From Vulcanimicrobiota bacterium (GTDB lineage: Bacteria; Vulcanimicrobiota; Vulcanimicrobiia; Vulcanimicrobiales; Vulcanimicrobiaceae), in assembly GCA_014305015.1 (NCBI GenBank), contig JACRUB010000037.1, forward strand, positions 1 through 16,602: a stretch of DNA of 16,602 bases. Direction: 5' to 3'. Each line of letters starts with the position of its first letter. Within the stretch, counting starts at the first letter, position 1. Below the pieces are notes generated by a model. That model was not told the origin of the DNA, did no database searches, and saw only the letters and a program-made list of their open reading frames with translations. This document shows positions 1 to 7,932 of this stretch, piece after piece. The translations under genes were made by a program, and so were the position numbers.

Positions 1-1
1 C

Positions 2-655
2 ACCGGCGTCGGCGCGGACGGTATTCTTGTCGTCCTGCCTTCCACGACGGCCGATATTCGCATGCGAATCTTCAATGCCGACGGCTCCGAGGCCGAGATG
101 TGCGGAAACGGAATTCGTTGTGTAGCCGCTTATTTACGGGAAGAAGGCGGCGCCGCCGATCTCAAAGTGTAGACGCTCGGCGGTCCGATCGAGACCAGCA
201 TCACGTCGGGCGCCCCAAGTTATGCCGTTCGGGTCAAAATGGGGACGCCGAAATTCGGCAAGAGCGATAAGCCGGGCGATAACCTTGCGTTTGTCTCGCT
301 GGGCAATCCGCATGTCGTCCTGTTTGCCAAGTCGTTCGAAGATATCGAACTCGATGACATCGGTCCCAAGTATAACTCGCAGATTCCCGGCGGGACGAAC
401 GTGCACGTCGCGGTAAAGTCCGGGCCGTCGCGTTTGCTCGTGCGCCACTGGGAGCGCGGCGTTGGAAAAACGATGGCCTGCGGTACCGGCGCGGTTGCAT
501 GCGCCGTCGCCGCCATCGGGCGCGGCGACGTCAAATCGCCGGTGGAAGTTAACGTGCCGGGCGGACGTCTGGTCGTCGAATGGGACGGCACCGGCGAAGC
601 GACCCTCGAAGGTCCGGCCGTGCGCGTCTTCGATACCGAATTTCCACTGCCGTGA
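2..655 (+). pseudogene. dapF: Diaminopimelate epimerase, 5'-truncated by window edge and interrupted by in-frame TAG
   Basis: DapF interconverts LL- and meso-diaminopimelate in the cytoplasm, feeding lysine and peptidoglycan synthesis. The reading frame entered at base 2 begins with the GVGADG motif and continues through the first catalytic cysteine motif MCGNGIRC (about 98-121). After an in-frame TAG at 170-172 it resumes with SLGNPHVV, GTNVHV, WERGVGKT and the second catalytic cysteine motif ACGTGA (478-495). Both cysteines and all flanking motifs are intact. The TAG falls in a segment reading LKV-stop-TLGG, where family members commonly have Glu (V-E-T), so a single G-to-T change of GAG explains it. 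The N-terminus lies outside the window. The 3' end overlaps the next gene by GTGA. Family identity is very sure; whether the stop is a real mutation or a sequence error is not. Confidence 0.9.
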
Positions 656-1860
656 CCGGCCTCGCCTACTGCGACCGCCGCGGCAAGATGTATTTCGACG
701 ATCAAGTCGAGCCGCTCGCGGACGGCGGCATCATCCGCGCGGCGCAGGCTGAGGAATTGATTCCGGCGCCGGCCGGATGTGTGCCCATGATTCTCCCCGG
801 ACGTCATCCGATGTCGACCGCGCGTTTTCCGAACGACCGCTTTGCGCTTGCCGTTGCGCTTCCGGCAGGCTATACACGGCTGCTCGTGCCCGCGTACACG
901 AAAGAGAAGAAGGCGCCGACGTTGCCGCTGTTCGGCTACACATTTGCGTGCGTGGTCGACGACGAGTTGCACGTAGCCGCCATGCGAACGGACGAGAGTG
1001 AAGACTGGACGCCGCGCTATTTCGCTCAAGGCGAGTTGGAGAAAAAACTTGCAGACCGCATCGCGCTCGATCCGCAAAATCGCGTACTCAACCAAGTCGC
1101 ATTGTGTTCGCGCGAATACGGTTGTTTTACGGCGCAAAATGTTTTTCTCGAGCGGGGCGAAGCAGCGCTGCCGGTTTCTCCAAAGTGCAACGCCCGCTGC
1201 GTCGGCTGCATCTCCGAACTCGCCCCCGAAGTTAAATTGCCGTCGCCGCAGGCGCGCATCGCATACGAAACCTCGGCGGAAGAGTTGGCGCGCGTCGCGA
1301 TCCATCATTTGGAGCGGGTGGCGGATGGGATTGTCTCCTTCGGCCAGGGGTGCGAAGGCGAGCCGTTGCTGCGTTCGCTCACCATCGCCCGATCGATCGA
1401 GCTAACGCGAGAACACGTTTCGAACGGTACGATCAATCTCAACACCAACGGCAGCATGCCTGATGCGCTGCAGCGCTGCATTGACGCAGGACTCCAAGCC
1501 GTGCGCGTGAGTTTGAACTCATTTCGTCCGGAGGTGTACGAGGCGTACTATCGCCCGCAAGGCTACACGCTCGACGATGTTTTCGAGAGCGTTCGACTCG
1601 CTTGTGCGGCGGGGCTTCGCGTCTCGCTCAACCTGTTAACGCATCCTGGGGTCACGGATGACGTGCGGGAGATCGCTGCAATGAATGAATTTCTCTCGCA
1701 AGTGCGCGTGACGATGATTCAGACGCGCACGCTCAACATCGATCCGGAGTGGTACTTCGCTGCGGTTGGCCGTCCCGATCAGGTGGCCGGCATGCGTGCC
1801 GCAATTGCGGCGATTGCATCGCACGGCGTGCAAGTCGGGAACTTCACGCACACACACTGA
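652..1860 (+). CDS. Radical SAM protein, function unassigned
   Basis: A 402-residue protein starting at GTG 652, whose GTGA overlaps the dapF stop, indicating translational coupling. An ATG further upstream in the same frame lies well inside dapF and is not needed. The N-terminal about 170 residues form a separate domain with a PAGCVPMILPGRHP stretch. The radical SAM core follows with a canonical CNARCVGC cluster motif (Cys179, Cys183, Cys186) that would bind a [4Fe-4S] cluster. Downstream are FGQGCEGEPLL, equivalent to the SAM-binding GGE-type motif, and NLNTNGS and VSLNSF strands typical of the barrel. No C-terminal SPASM or TRAM cysteine cluster is seen. I recall similar architectures as unnamed radical SAM proteins in other bacteria, but the substrate is unknown. 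Linkage to dapF hints at cell-wall or lysine-related context; this is inference only. Confidence 0.85.
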   Translation: MTGLAYCDRRGKMYFDDQVEPLADGGIIRAAQAEELIPAPAGCVPMILPGRHPMSTARFPNDRFALAVALPAGYTRLLVPAYTKEKKAPTLPLFGYTFACVVDDELHVAAMRTDESEDWTPRYFAQGELEKKLADRIALDPQNRVLNQVALCSREYGCFTAQNVFLERGEAALPVSPKCNARCVGCISELAPEVKLPSPQARIAYETSAEELARVAIHHLERVADGIVSFGQGCEGEPLLRSLTIARSIELTREHVSNGTINLNTNGSMPDALQRCIDAGLQAVRVSLNSFRPEVYEAYYRPQGYTLDDVFESVRLACAAGLRVSLNLLTHPGVTDDVREIAAMNEFLSQVRVTMIQTRTLNIDPEWYFAAVGRPDQVAGMRAAIAAIASHGVQVGNFTHTH

Positions 1861-1905
1861 CCTAGGCGATGGGGATCTGCTCAATAAAGCTCGTACAATG
1901 GATAG

Positions 1906-3021
1906 ATGCCGATATGGGCGATTCTCTCGATCGTCGCCGCTGGCGCGATTGTCGGACTCTTTGAGCCGGGACGATTTAGCCACGCATTCGGCGTTGCGAC
2001 ATTGTATGTTTTTCTGCCGTCCTTGCTGTTTGAGGCGGCATGGAATCTCGATGCACGCATCATGCTGGCAAATTGGCGACCTGTTCTTGGGCTCGCTGTG
2101 CCCGGCGTGGCGATCACGACCGCAATCGTAGCTGCAGCAGTCTGGATCGGCGGCTTCCCGTTGCCGGCTGCGCTCATTCTGGGAGCCATCGTGAGTGCGA
2201 CGGATCCTATCGCGGTGGTTGCGATCTTTCGAGGCTTGGCCGTTCCGGTTGCACTTTCGACAATCGTGCAAAGCGAGGCGTTGCTCAATGATGCAACCGC
2301 GGTTGTCCTGTACCGTTCGCTTGTGTTAGCAGCGGTCAGCGCGCTGAGTGTTGGATCCGTTCTTAGAATTTCGGCTTTTGCAGTGGTGAGCGCGGCTAGC
2401 GGAATTCTTATCGGCATTGCTCTTGCCGTCGCGATTGCACATTTGTTGGTGCGCCGCAATATTGCCGCGATTCAAATATGGGCAACCTTGGGAGGCGCCT
2501 ATGCTGCATATTTTGCTGCCGAAGCGCTGCATGTGTCCGGGATCTTTGCAGTTGTTGCCTTTGGCGTCGCGCTGCGCGAAGCCGAACGCCGCACGATCAG
2601 CGTACAAGCGGCCGAAGAAGTCGGACGCTTTTGGGATGTCACCGCACTCGTTGCCAATGGCTGCGTCTTTTTTCTAACCGGTGCCGCGATACAAATTGCA
2701 AGGCTCGCACATGAGCCTTATGCGGCGGTAGCGGCACTCGCCGGCGTTCTAGCGGCGCGCCTCGTCCTGGCGTACATTCTCACTCCTGCAGCTCTTGGGA
2801 GTCGAGCGAATCGTTCGTGGTTGCACGTGATTCGCGCCGCCGGCGTTCGCGGGGCTTTGTCACTTGCGCTCGCCCTCGCGCTTCCGGTTACGCTTGCGTT
2901 TCGTGCCCAGATCATCGACGTCACATTCGTGGTCGTTTTAGCCACACTCTTTTCATCTGCGTTCATCGTTCCACGCACGGTAAGGGCGTTCGCGCGCGCA
3001 AACGCATCAGAGGGTTCTTGA
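1906..3021 (+). CDS. CPA1-family Na+(K+)/H+ antiporter (NhaP type)
   Basis: An inner-membrane cation/proton exchanger of 371 residues made almost entirely of hydrophobic helices. The hallmark CPA1 motifs are visible: SATDPIAV with Asp100 in one discontinuous helix, and LLNDATAV with the paired Asn128-Asp129 of the ion-binding site. A late VRGALSLALALALP helix carries the conserved Arg at about 315. The start is fixed because a TAG sits in frame immediately before ATG 1906. There is no cytoplasmic regulatory tail, making it shorter than many NhaP proteins. It starts 45 bases after the radical SAM stop on the same strand, so co-transcription is possible. The transported ion (Na+ or K+) cannot be read from sequence. 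Confidence 0.9.
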   Translation: MPIWAILSIVAAGAIVGLFEPGRFSHAFGVATLYVFLPSLLFEAAWNLDARIMLANWRPVLGLAVPGVAITTAIVAAAVWIGGFPLPAALILGAIVSATDPIAVVAIFRGLAVPVALSTIVQSEALLNDATAVVLYRSLVLAAVSALSVGSVLRISAFAVVSAASGILIGIALAVAIAHLLVRRNIAAIQIWATLGGAYAAYFAAEALHVSGIFAVVAFGVALREAERRTISVQAAEEVGRFWDVTALVANGCVFFLTGAAIQIARLAHEPYAAVAALAGVLAARLVLAYILTPAALGSRANRSWLHVIRAAGVRGALSLALALALPVTLAFRAQIIDVTFVVVLATLFSSAFIVPRTVRAFARANASEGS

Positions 3022-3049
3022 TATCCGCACTTGTAAGGCCCACTGCAAC

Positions 3050-4195
3050 ATGAATATCCAACTGGTTCGGCCGCCCCTGGCCAAGGTGCTTACCTGTCTG
3101 CTTTGTGCCGCCTCACCCGCCCTCGCGCAAACCAGCCCGTCGCCATCGCCGACCCCGGTTCCGAATATCACATGGCAAGTAAACGCATCCGGATACTCGT
3201 TTAAGACGAACAATCCCAATGCCACCGGTGCTCTTGACACCACCACCGGAGCGGACACGGGCTCTCGGACGGACTACTCAAATATCCAAGCGAGCGTCAC
3301 GCGCAACACCGGCTTATTCCGTTTCGGTACAATTATCGGCGAGTATGCTTTCCCCGTCGTCGGGCAGGCGATCAATCCAACGTTCAAGGCCGGAGCTAAC
3401 ACCGATCTCTTTAGTTTTGTGCCTGTTGCGTACATGCAATATGTGCCCAATGGCGCGTGGACGTTTACGGCCGGAAAAATGGCAGCCCTTTTGGGCCAAG
3501 AGAGCAACTTCACGTATCAAAACGTCAACATACAACGCGGCCTGGGGTGGAATGCTGAGCCGGCCTTTACGCGCGGTGTGCGGGGCGCATATACGCAAGG
3601 AAAGTTCACCGGTACGCTCGGCTACACCGACGGCTATTATTCAGGAAGACTAAACTCGCTCGAAGGGCTCCTCGCATGGGTAGCCTCGAGCAATACTACC
3701 GTGCAATTCGCGTGGATTGCGCCACCGAACAACTCCGGGCCCAATCCGACGGCCGGTATTGCCAACAAACGGGAAGCGGATCTGATGCTCACGCAACAGT
3801 TCGGAAAACTGCAGCTGCTGCCATATTTGCTGTGGATTGATTCCCCGCAAAACACGAGCATCGGCTATAACGGCGATGAACGCGCGTTCGCTGGAGTGCT
3901 CATTGCGAGCTATGTTTTCGATAACGCATGGTCCGTGGGTGCGCGGTATGAATCGATCGTAAACCGAAGCAGCACGCTGGACTTGGGCGCAAATGCAGAT
4001 CTTGTCGGATTTGGTCCGGGCAGTAAAGCGACAACGCTTACGTTGACGCCCGCGTTTAAAACGGGGCACACGACCATCCGTGCGGAGTATTCAAATGTGA
4101 ATCTCGGCGCGTTTACGCCGGGGCTTGGGTTTGGGAATTTCGGAACAACGCCCTCCCAATCACGCGTCGGGCTCGAGCTCGGAGTGCAATTCTAG
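3050..4195 (+). CDS. Outer-membrane beta-barrel porin-like protein (BBP2/OmpL-like)
   Basis: 381 residues. Residues 1-26 are a signal peptide ending SPALA before Gln27, followed by a Ser/Pro-rich linker (SPSPSPTP). The rest is a run of alternating polar/aromatic strands with short turns and Gly/Asn/Thr-rich loops, such as YMQYVPNGAWTFTAGKM and VGARYESIV. It ends in a C-terminal Phe strand (LELGVQF), the signature recognised by the outer-membrane assembly machinery. This pattern resembles the putative beta-barrel porin-2 family, which forms small-solute pores. The start at ATG 3050 gives the complete signal peptide; no strong Shine-Dalgarno is seen. It lies 28 bases after the antiporter gene. 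The last 36 bases overlap the 3' end of the opposite-strand KdpD-like gene. Confidence 0.75.
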   Translation: MNIQLVRPPLAKVLTCLLCAASPALAQTSPSPSPTPVPNITWQVNASGYSFKTNNPNATGALDTTTGADTGSRTDYSNIQASVTRNTGLFRFGTIIGEYAFPVVGQAINPTFKAGANTDLFSFVPVAYMQYVPNGAWTFTAGKMAALLGQESNFTYQNVNIQRGLGWNAEPAFTRGVRGAYTQGKFTGTLGYTDGYYSGRLNSLEGLLAWVASSNTTVQFAWIAPPNNSGPNPTAGIANKREADLMLTQQFGKLQLLPYLLWIDSPQNTSIGYNGDERAFAGVLIASYVFDNAWSVGARYESIVNRSSTLDLGANADLVGFGPGSKATTLTLTPAFKTGHTTIRAEYSNVNLGAFTPGLGFGNFGTTPSQSRVGLELGVQF

Positions 4196-6226
4196 CTCTC
4201 CCGGCCGCGGCGCGAGAATCAGCAATTCCAGCGCACCAGCGTCCAGCAACCGGCGTGCGAACGTCCTGCGCTGCATGAAGGTTGGCGTGCGGAGCGTACC
4301 GGCAACGGCGATCGTCGTTTCGTCAATCTCGCGCGCGATGCGCAATACGGTTGCCGGCAGGTCGGGGTTGGTCTCGCGTATCCACACGGCGTTGGCGTTG
4401 CGAGCTGCCGCTCGTAGTTCTGGTTCGAGCCGCGTATCTTTGGAATTCGGCTCGGTTACAAACGCAACTGCGAACTCCACTTCCAAGCGCGCGGCGATCC
4501 GGCTGCAGCGTTCGACGAGCGCGACGTCCTGGGGCCGCGATGCAACGCTCAGCAAGAGGCGTTCGAAAGGGGCAGGAAGCTTTTGGCGATTTCGCGCGCG
4601 CAGCGCCTCACGCAATGCCAGTTCGCGCAGTGCGAGCAAATTCTCAGTACGGAAAAACGTTGAAAGCGCGCTTTCAATTTTCTCTTTCGGATAGATGTGG
4701 CCGCTGCGCAGGCGGTCTTGCAGCGTGCCGGGCGTGACATCGATGAGAATCACCTCATCGGCAAGTGCGAGAATTCCATCCGGTAAGGTATCTCGAACGG
4801 CGCGACCGGTGAGCCGGAAAACGGCATCGGAGAGTGCCTCCAGATGCCACACGTTCAGCGTTGTAATCACGTCTATGCCGGCGCGCAATGCGGCCAGAAC
4901 ATCTTCGTAGCGTTTCGTTGATACACAACCCGGCGCATTTGTGTGCGCCAGTTCATCGATCAGCACCACTTGCGGCTTGCGCGCGAGCAACGCTTCGCGA
5001 TCGAGTTCGGCACAGATTTTTCCATCAACTGTCAGCTCTCTGCGCGGAAGGATCTCGAGACCGTTGAGCATCGCCGCTATCTCAGTGCGGCCATGCGTTT
5101 CCACGACCCCGGCGACGACGTCGACTCCTTCATCTTTGAGTTGTTGCGCACGGTCGAGCATCGCATGCGTCTTGCCGCTGCCGGCGGCAGCTCCCAAGTA
5201 CACGGCAAGTTTTCCGTATCCAACGCGCATGCGGTCGCCGGCTGTCATGCCGTACGGATGCGAAACGAGCGGAGTCCCGCCGATGAATGTTTGTCCACGT
5301 CCAACGATAAAAAAATCGCGATCGAGCCGGCGGCTGGCAAGTTTGGTTGCAATCGGACCCGCCGGGATGGAAATGAGCGACGCGCGCACGTTTGCCATGT
5401 CGACCTTGGCCGGGTCGGTCGTCTGTTTTAGTATCTCGGCGTCGAGGTCGCGGGCAATGCGGGCAAGTAGATCGAAATCTGCATTTGGCGGCGCAATAAT
5501 CTCAAGTGCGAGATCGAGCGCCGAGGACAGAGCCGATGTGCGGCGCAGAAACGGCGCGGGCTCCACGTCGTCGAGAAGAAGGGCAGCCGCGCTCGAAACT
5601 TGCTCGGCGGAAACGGCGGGCATCGTGAGGCCGTCGATGGTTCGCAACAGCAATTGCCGCAGCTGTTCGAGATTCTCCTCGCTAAACGTACTTTCTAAAG
5701 CGTCTTCAATATCGCCGGCCTGCGCGATCTTGCCGGAGCGCAATCGCATTTGCAGAAGCCGCGGAGAAACATCGAGCGCGATTACTTCATCCGCGGATTG
5801 CAGAAACGAAAGCGGAATAAGATCGGTCGATTTCTTGCCCGTGATGGACTCGGTGACGCGCGCCGCCGGTTCGAGATGCGCAATGTTAAAGGCACCGATG
5901 ACCCCGATACCATTTTCTCTAAGCGCTAGCGCCTCGCGCCATCGTGCGCTGTGTGCTGCTCCGAGGGGATTGCGGTGTTGCAGTTCGTCGAGTACCACGA
6001 TATCGGGTTGTCGAATCAGAGTGGTGCGAAAGTCGAACTCACCATTGCGCGGTTCGATTCGAGGAATGTCGGAAGCAATTGTGTGCAGGTCGGTGCGCCC
6101 TTTGAGATCGGCTACGCCGATGACCGCATCCACCCCGCCGCTTCGCAGACGGCGGGCTTCTTCGAGTAGACGGTGTGTTTTGCCGGCGCCGGGTGCACTC
6201 GTCAAAAAGATAACGAGCCGCGCCAT
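4160..6226 (-). CDS. Double KdpD sensor-domain protein with USP-like tail, no histidine kinase
   Basis: Reading from ATG 6226 (5 bases after the upstream RCK gene's TAA), 688 residues. Domain 1 (about 1-205) is a KdpD N-terminal nucleotide-binding domain with a P-loop APGAGKTH (K16) and a degenerate Walker B VVLDELQHRNP (80-86). Residues about 205-335 are a linker I do not recognise. Domain 2 (about 337-545) is a better-conserved KdpD domain with GAAAGSGKTH (K352) and IDELAHTNAPG (423-433). Residues about 555-680 look like a universal-stress-protein fold, as in KdpD. The four-helix membrane region, HisKA and HATPase domains of full KdpD are absent, and no kdpFABC or kdpE is nearby. Family knowledge: KdpD N-terminal domains sense K+/ionic stress, and the USP domain of some binds c-di-AMP. 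A cytosolic regulator of K+ handling with the neighbouring TrkA-like proteins is inferred. Confidence 0.85.
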   Translation of the reverse strand: MARLVIFLTSAPGAGKTHRLLEEARRLRSGGVDAVIGVADLKGRTDLHTIASDIPRIEPRNGEFDFRTTLIRQPDIVVLDELQHRNPLGAAHSARWREALALRENGIGVIGAFNIAHLEPAARVTESITGKKSTDLIPLSFLQSADEVIALDVSPRLLQMRLRSGKIAQAGDIEDALESTFSEENLEQLRQLLLRTIDGLTMPAVSAEQVSSAAALLLDDVEPAPFLRRTSALSSALDLALEIIAPPNADFDLLARIARDLDAEILKQTTDPAKVDMANVRASLISIPAGPIATKLASRRLDRDFFIVGRGQTFIGGTPLVSHPYGMTAGDRMRVGYGKLAVYLGAAAGSGKTHAMLDRAQQLKDEGVDVVAGVVETHGRTEIAAMLNGLEILPRRELTVDGKICAELDREALLARKPQVVLIDELAHTNAPGCVSTKRYEDVLAALRAGIDVITTLNVWHLEALSDAVFRLTGRAVRDTLPDGILALADEVILIDVTPGTLQDRLRSGHIYPKEKIESALSTFFRTENLLALRELALREALRARNRQKLPAPFERLLLSVASRPQDVALVERCSRIAARLEVEFAVAFVTEPNSKDTRLEPELRAAARNANAVWIRETNPDLPATVLRIAREIDETTIAVAGTLRTPTFMQRRTFARRLLDAGALELLILAPRPGELELHSELEPDA

Positions 6227-6231
6227 TTCGA

Positions 6232-6924
6232 TTAGGCGGCGCTTCCTACCAGAGCCGCACGCACTTGATCGCCCGCGCCTTTTTTGACGATAATGATAAC
6301 CTGATCGTTGCTTTGCACGCACGTATCGCCGGTTGGAATGACGAGATCCTGATCGGCGCGGTCAATCGCGACAACAACGCTGTTGCGGGGGAATGAAATT
6401 TCGCCCAGACGCTTGCCGGCCATCGGTGAATTTGCGGGAACGGTGACTTTGAGCAGTTCGAGGTTGCCCTTATTGAAGAGCGTCATAGAATTCATCATCT
6501 GGTGATACTGCGAAGCGTTTACGTGCTCGTTTAGGACATCCAGAATGATCTCGGTCGAAGAGATGACGACCACGGGATCTTCAGCGTCGAGGGATTCGAA
6601 AATCATCTTATTGCGTGGGTTGTTAACGCGAGCGATACAACGCGGGCGGCTCGGTTGCTTCTTGGCAATCAGGGTTACAACCAAATTGTCTTCGTCGTCG
6701 CCCGTATCGGCCACCACGACATTTGCGCGCCCGATACCCGCTTCGCGGAGGACTTCGGGATCGCATCCGTCACCCACGACGGTAACGTTGGTTTCGAGCA
6801 AGGTCTCCAGCGCGCGGGCTTTTTTCTCTTGTTTCTCGACGACGACGACTTCGTGATGTTGTGCCATTAGCGCGCGTGTCAGATACGAGCCGACCTTGCC
6901 GCCCCCCACAATTAAAATGAACAC
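6232..6924 (-). CDS. trkA: TrkA/KtrA-like RCK potassium-channel regulatory protein, copy 1
   Basis: A 230-residue cytoplasmic regulator of Trk/Ktr-type K+ uptake. The N-terminal RCK_N Rossmann domain (about 1-120) starts VGGGKVGSYL (GxGxxG dinucleotide-binding loop), with Glu after strand 2 (VVVVEKQ). The C-terminal RCK_C domain (about 145-225) includes NSPMAGKRLGEI and SNDQVIIIV. It starts at GTG 6924, sharing one base with the TAG stop of the preceding RCK gene (TAGTG), so the two are translationally coupled. The KdpD-like gene follows after 5 bases. Together they form one minus-strand operon. The symbol reflects family level; the partner could be a TrkH or KtrB pore encoded elsewhere, since none is in this window. 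Confidence 0.9.
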   Translation of the reverse strand: MFILIVGGGKVGSYLTRALMAQHHEVVVVEKQEKKARALETLLETNVTVVGDGCDPEVLREAGIGRANVVVADTGDDEDNLVVTLIAKKQPSRPRCIARVNNPRNKMIFESLDAEDPVVVISSTEIILDVLNEHVNASQYHQMMNSMTLFNKGNLELLKVTVPANSPMAGKRLGEISFPRNSVVVAIDRADQDLVIPTGDTCVQSNDQVIIIVKKGAGDQVRAALVGSAA

Positions 6925-7592
6925 TACGCAGATAACCTTGGGGTAGCCGTCTGGAACATCGTTGCGAAGTCGGAGATGGCTTCGGGGGCGACGATTGCGT
7001 TGATCTCATCGCCTTCGGCCAGAATTGTATCGTTGGCGGCAACGCGCACGCTCTTTCCGGTGCGAATCGCGGCTATGCGAATAAGTCCGGGCCGCTCCAT
7101 ATCGGCCACGCGTTTGCCGGCATCGGCGGCGGTGACCGTTGCGCTAAGCGACGTCACTTTTCCGAAATCAAATGATTGCAGCGTATCCCATGGCGCTTCC
7201 ATTAAGACGTCGCGAATGATTTTCGCACCGACGGTGGTGGGACAGACGGTGTCGATGCCGAGCTCGCGATAAAGGGCGCCGCGCGGCGGATCGTAGATGC
7301 GCGCGACGATGCGCTTGATCTTAAACATGCGTTGTGCAATGAGCGCCGCCATGACATTGCGATTGTCGCCGTCGGTCACGGCGATGAACCCCTCAGCGCG
7401 TTCCGCGCCCGCTCGCTTAAGCACGTCGTAATCGATACCTGTGCCAACCTCGACGTGACCTTTGAATTTTGCGCCAAGCCGTTTAAAGGCCGCCGGATTT
7501 TCGTCGACGACAATGACCTCGTGGCCATCCGCGTCGAGCAATTTCGCGAGCGCGGAGCCGACGCGGCCGCACCCGACGATTAGGTATCTCAT
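6924..7592 (-). CDS. trkA: TrkA/KtrA-like RCK potassium-channel regulatory protein, copy 2
   Basis: A 222-residue RCK protein, first gene of the minus-strand potassium operon, starting at ATG 7592. The N-terminal Rossmann domain begins IVGCGRVGSALA (GxGxxG), with Asp after strand 2 (VIVVDEN), which typically favours NAD(H). VAVTDGDNRNVMAALIA is the family helix. The C-terminal RCK_C domain contains LAEGDEINAIV. The two RCK copies are clearly diverged rather than a recent duplication: the nucleotide-site acidic residue differs (Asp here, Glu in copy 1). Paired RCK subunits could form a hetero-ring on one K+ channel or serve two channels. The upstream 137 bases to the tRNA gene hold the promoter region, but I could not pick out a convincing promoter. 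Confidence 0.9.
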   Translation of the reverse strand: MRYLIVGCGRVGSALAKLLDADGHEVIVVDENPAAFKRLGAKFKGHVEVGTGIDYDVLKRAGAERAEGFIAVTDGDNRNVMAALIAQRMFKIKRIVARIYDPPRGALYRELGIDTVCPTTVGAKIIRDVLMEAPWDTLQSFDFGKVTSLSATVTAADAGKRVADMERPGLIRIAAIRTGKSVRVAANDTILAEGDEINAIVAPEAISDFATMFQTATPRLSA

Positions 7593-7664
7593 GAGCGGCC
7601 TACGTTTTCAGCACCCCTTCGAGCAATCCCCGTATCCGAGGGACGGGATGTAAGACTCTGAGAA

Positions 7665-7689
7665 CCCGAAATTGCTTGCAAATTTTGGG
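7665..7689. other. Hairpin upstream of tRNA-Pro
   Basis: CCCGAAATT (7665-7673) pairs with AATTTTGGG (7681-7689), nine pairs including one G-T, around a GCTTGCA loop. Its AAATTGCTT core resembles the hairpin at 7927-7952 on the other side of the tRNA gene. It lies between the divergent RCK operon and the tRNA. Role unknown; not followed by a clean T-tract. Confidence 0.5.
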
Positions 7690-7729
7690 CAGGAGCCTAA
7701 AGCGGGCGCTAGAACCGCAGGGAGTTTGT

Positions 7730-7803
7730 CGGGCTGTAGCTCAGCTTGGTAGAGCGCTGCGTTCGGGACGCAGAGGCCACAGGTTCAAATCCTGCCAGCC
7801 CGA
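7730..7803 (+). tRNA. tRNA-Pro (anticodon CGG)
   Basis: A full cloverleaf can be drawn by eye. The acceptor stem CGGGCTG (7730-7736) pairs perfectly with CAGCCCG (7796-7802), with discriminator A7803. The D stem is GCTC/GAGC. The anticodon stem CTGCG/CGCAG encloses the loop TTCGGGA, giving anticodon CGG (7764-7766), which reads proline CCG. G37 after the anticodon and C1 at the 5' end fit bacterial tRNA-Pro. The T loop is TTCAAAT, with one A-C mismatch at the outer end of the T stem. The 3' CCA is not encoded, so it must be added after transcription. Confidence 0.97.
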
Positions 7804-7850
7804 AATTTCTGGAACCCATATATTTGGATAAGGACCACGCAATTCTAGTT

Positions 7851-7932
7851 TTGGGGGGCCCCGCGCGCTTTGCGTGCGGGGGGCGTGCAGGCGTTTACGC
7901 CGGAGCGCCTGTTAAACCAACGGGGCCCCCAA
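7851..7932. repeat. Nested inverted-repeat structure, GC-rich outer stem with two inner hairpins
   Basis: An outer stem can form between TTGGGGGGCCCC (7851-7862) and GGGGCCCCCAA (7922-7932), imperfect by one G. Inside are a ten-pair hairpin CCCCGCGCGC-TTT-GCGTGCGGGG (7859-7881) and GGCG-TTTA-CGCC (7890-7901). The latter can instead extend as CAGGCG/CGCCTG (7888-7911). The outer stem and first inner hairpin share bases 7859-7862, so they are partly alternative. This lies just after tRNA-Pro and just before clpN. No T-tract follows, so a classical terminator is not supported. It could be a leader structure or a REP-like palindromic element. Confidence 0.6.

Noticed and set aside
220..1308. Long minus-strand open frame (362 codons) opposite dapF and the radical SAM gene
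   Set aside because: Arg/Thr-rich, low-complexity translation with no motif, lying antisense to two clearly recognised genes; a GC-rich shadow frame.
4941..6287. Long plus-strand open frame (448 codons) opposite the KdpD-like gene
   Set aside because: Ser/Arg-rich translation typical of the antisense of a high-GC gene; the minus strand carries clear KdpD motifs.
7851..7932. Integron attC site suggested by GTTAAAC next to palindromic arms
   Set aside because: No matching inverse core RYYYAAC at the other end and no integrase or cassette genes nearby.
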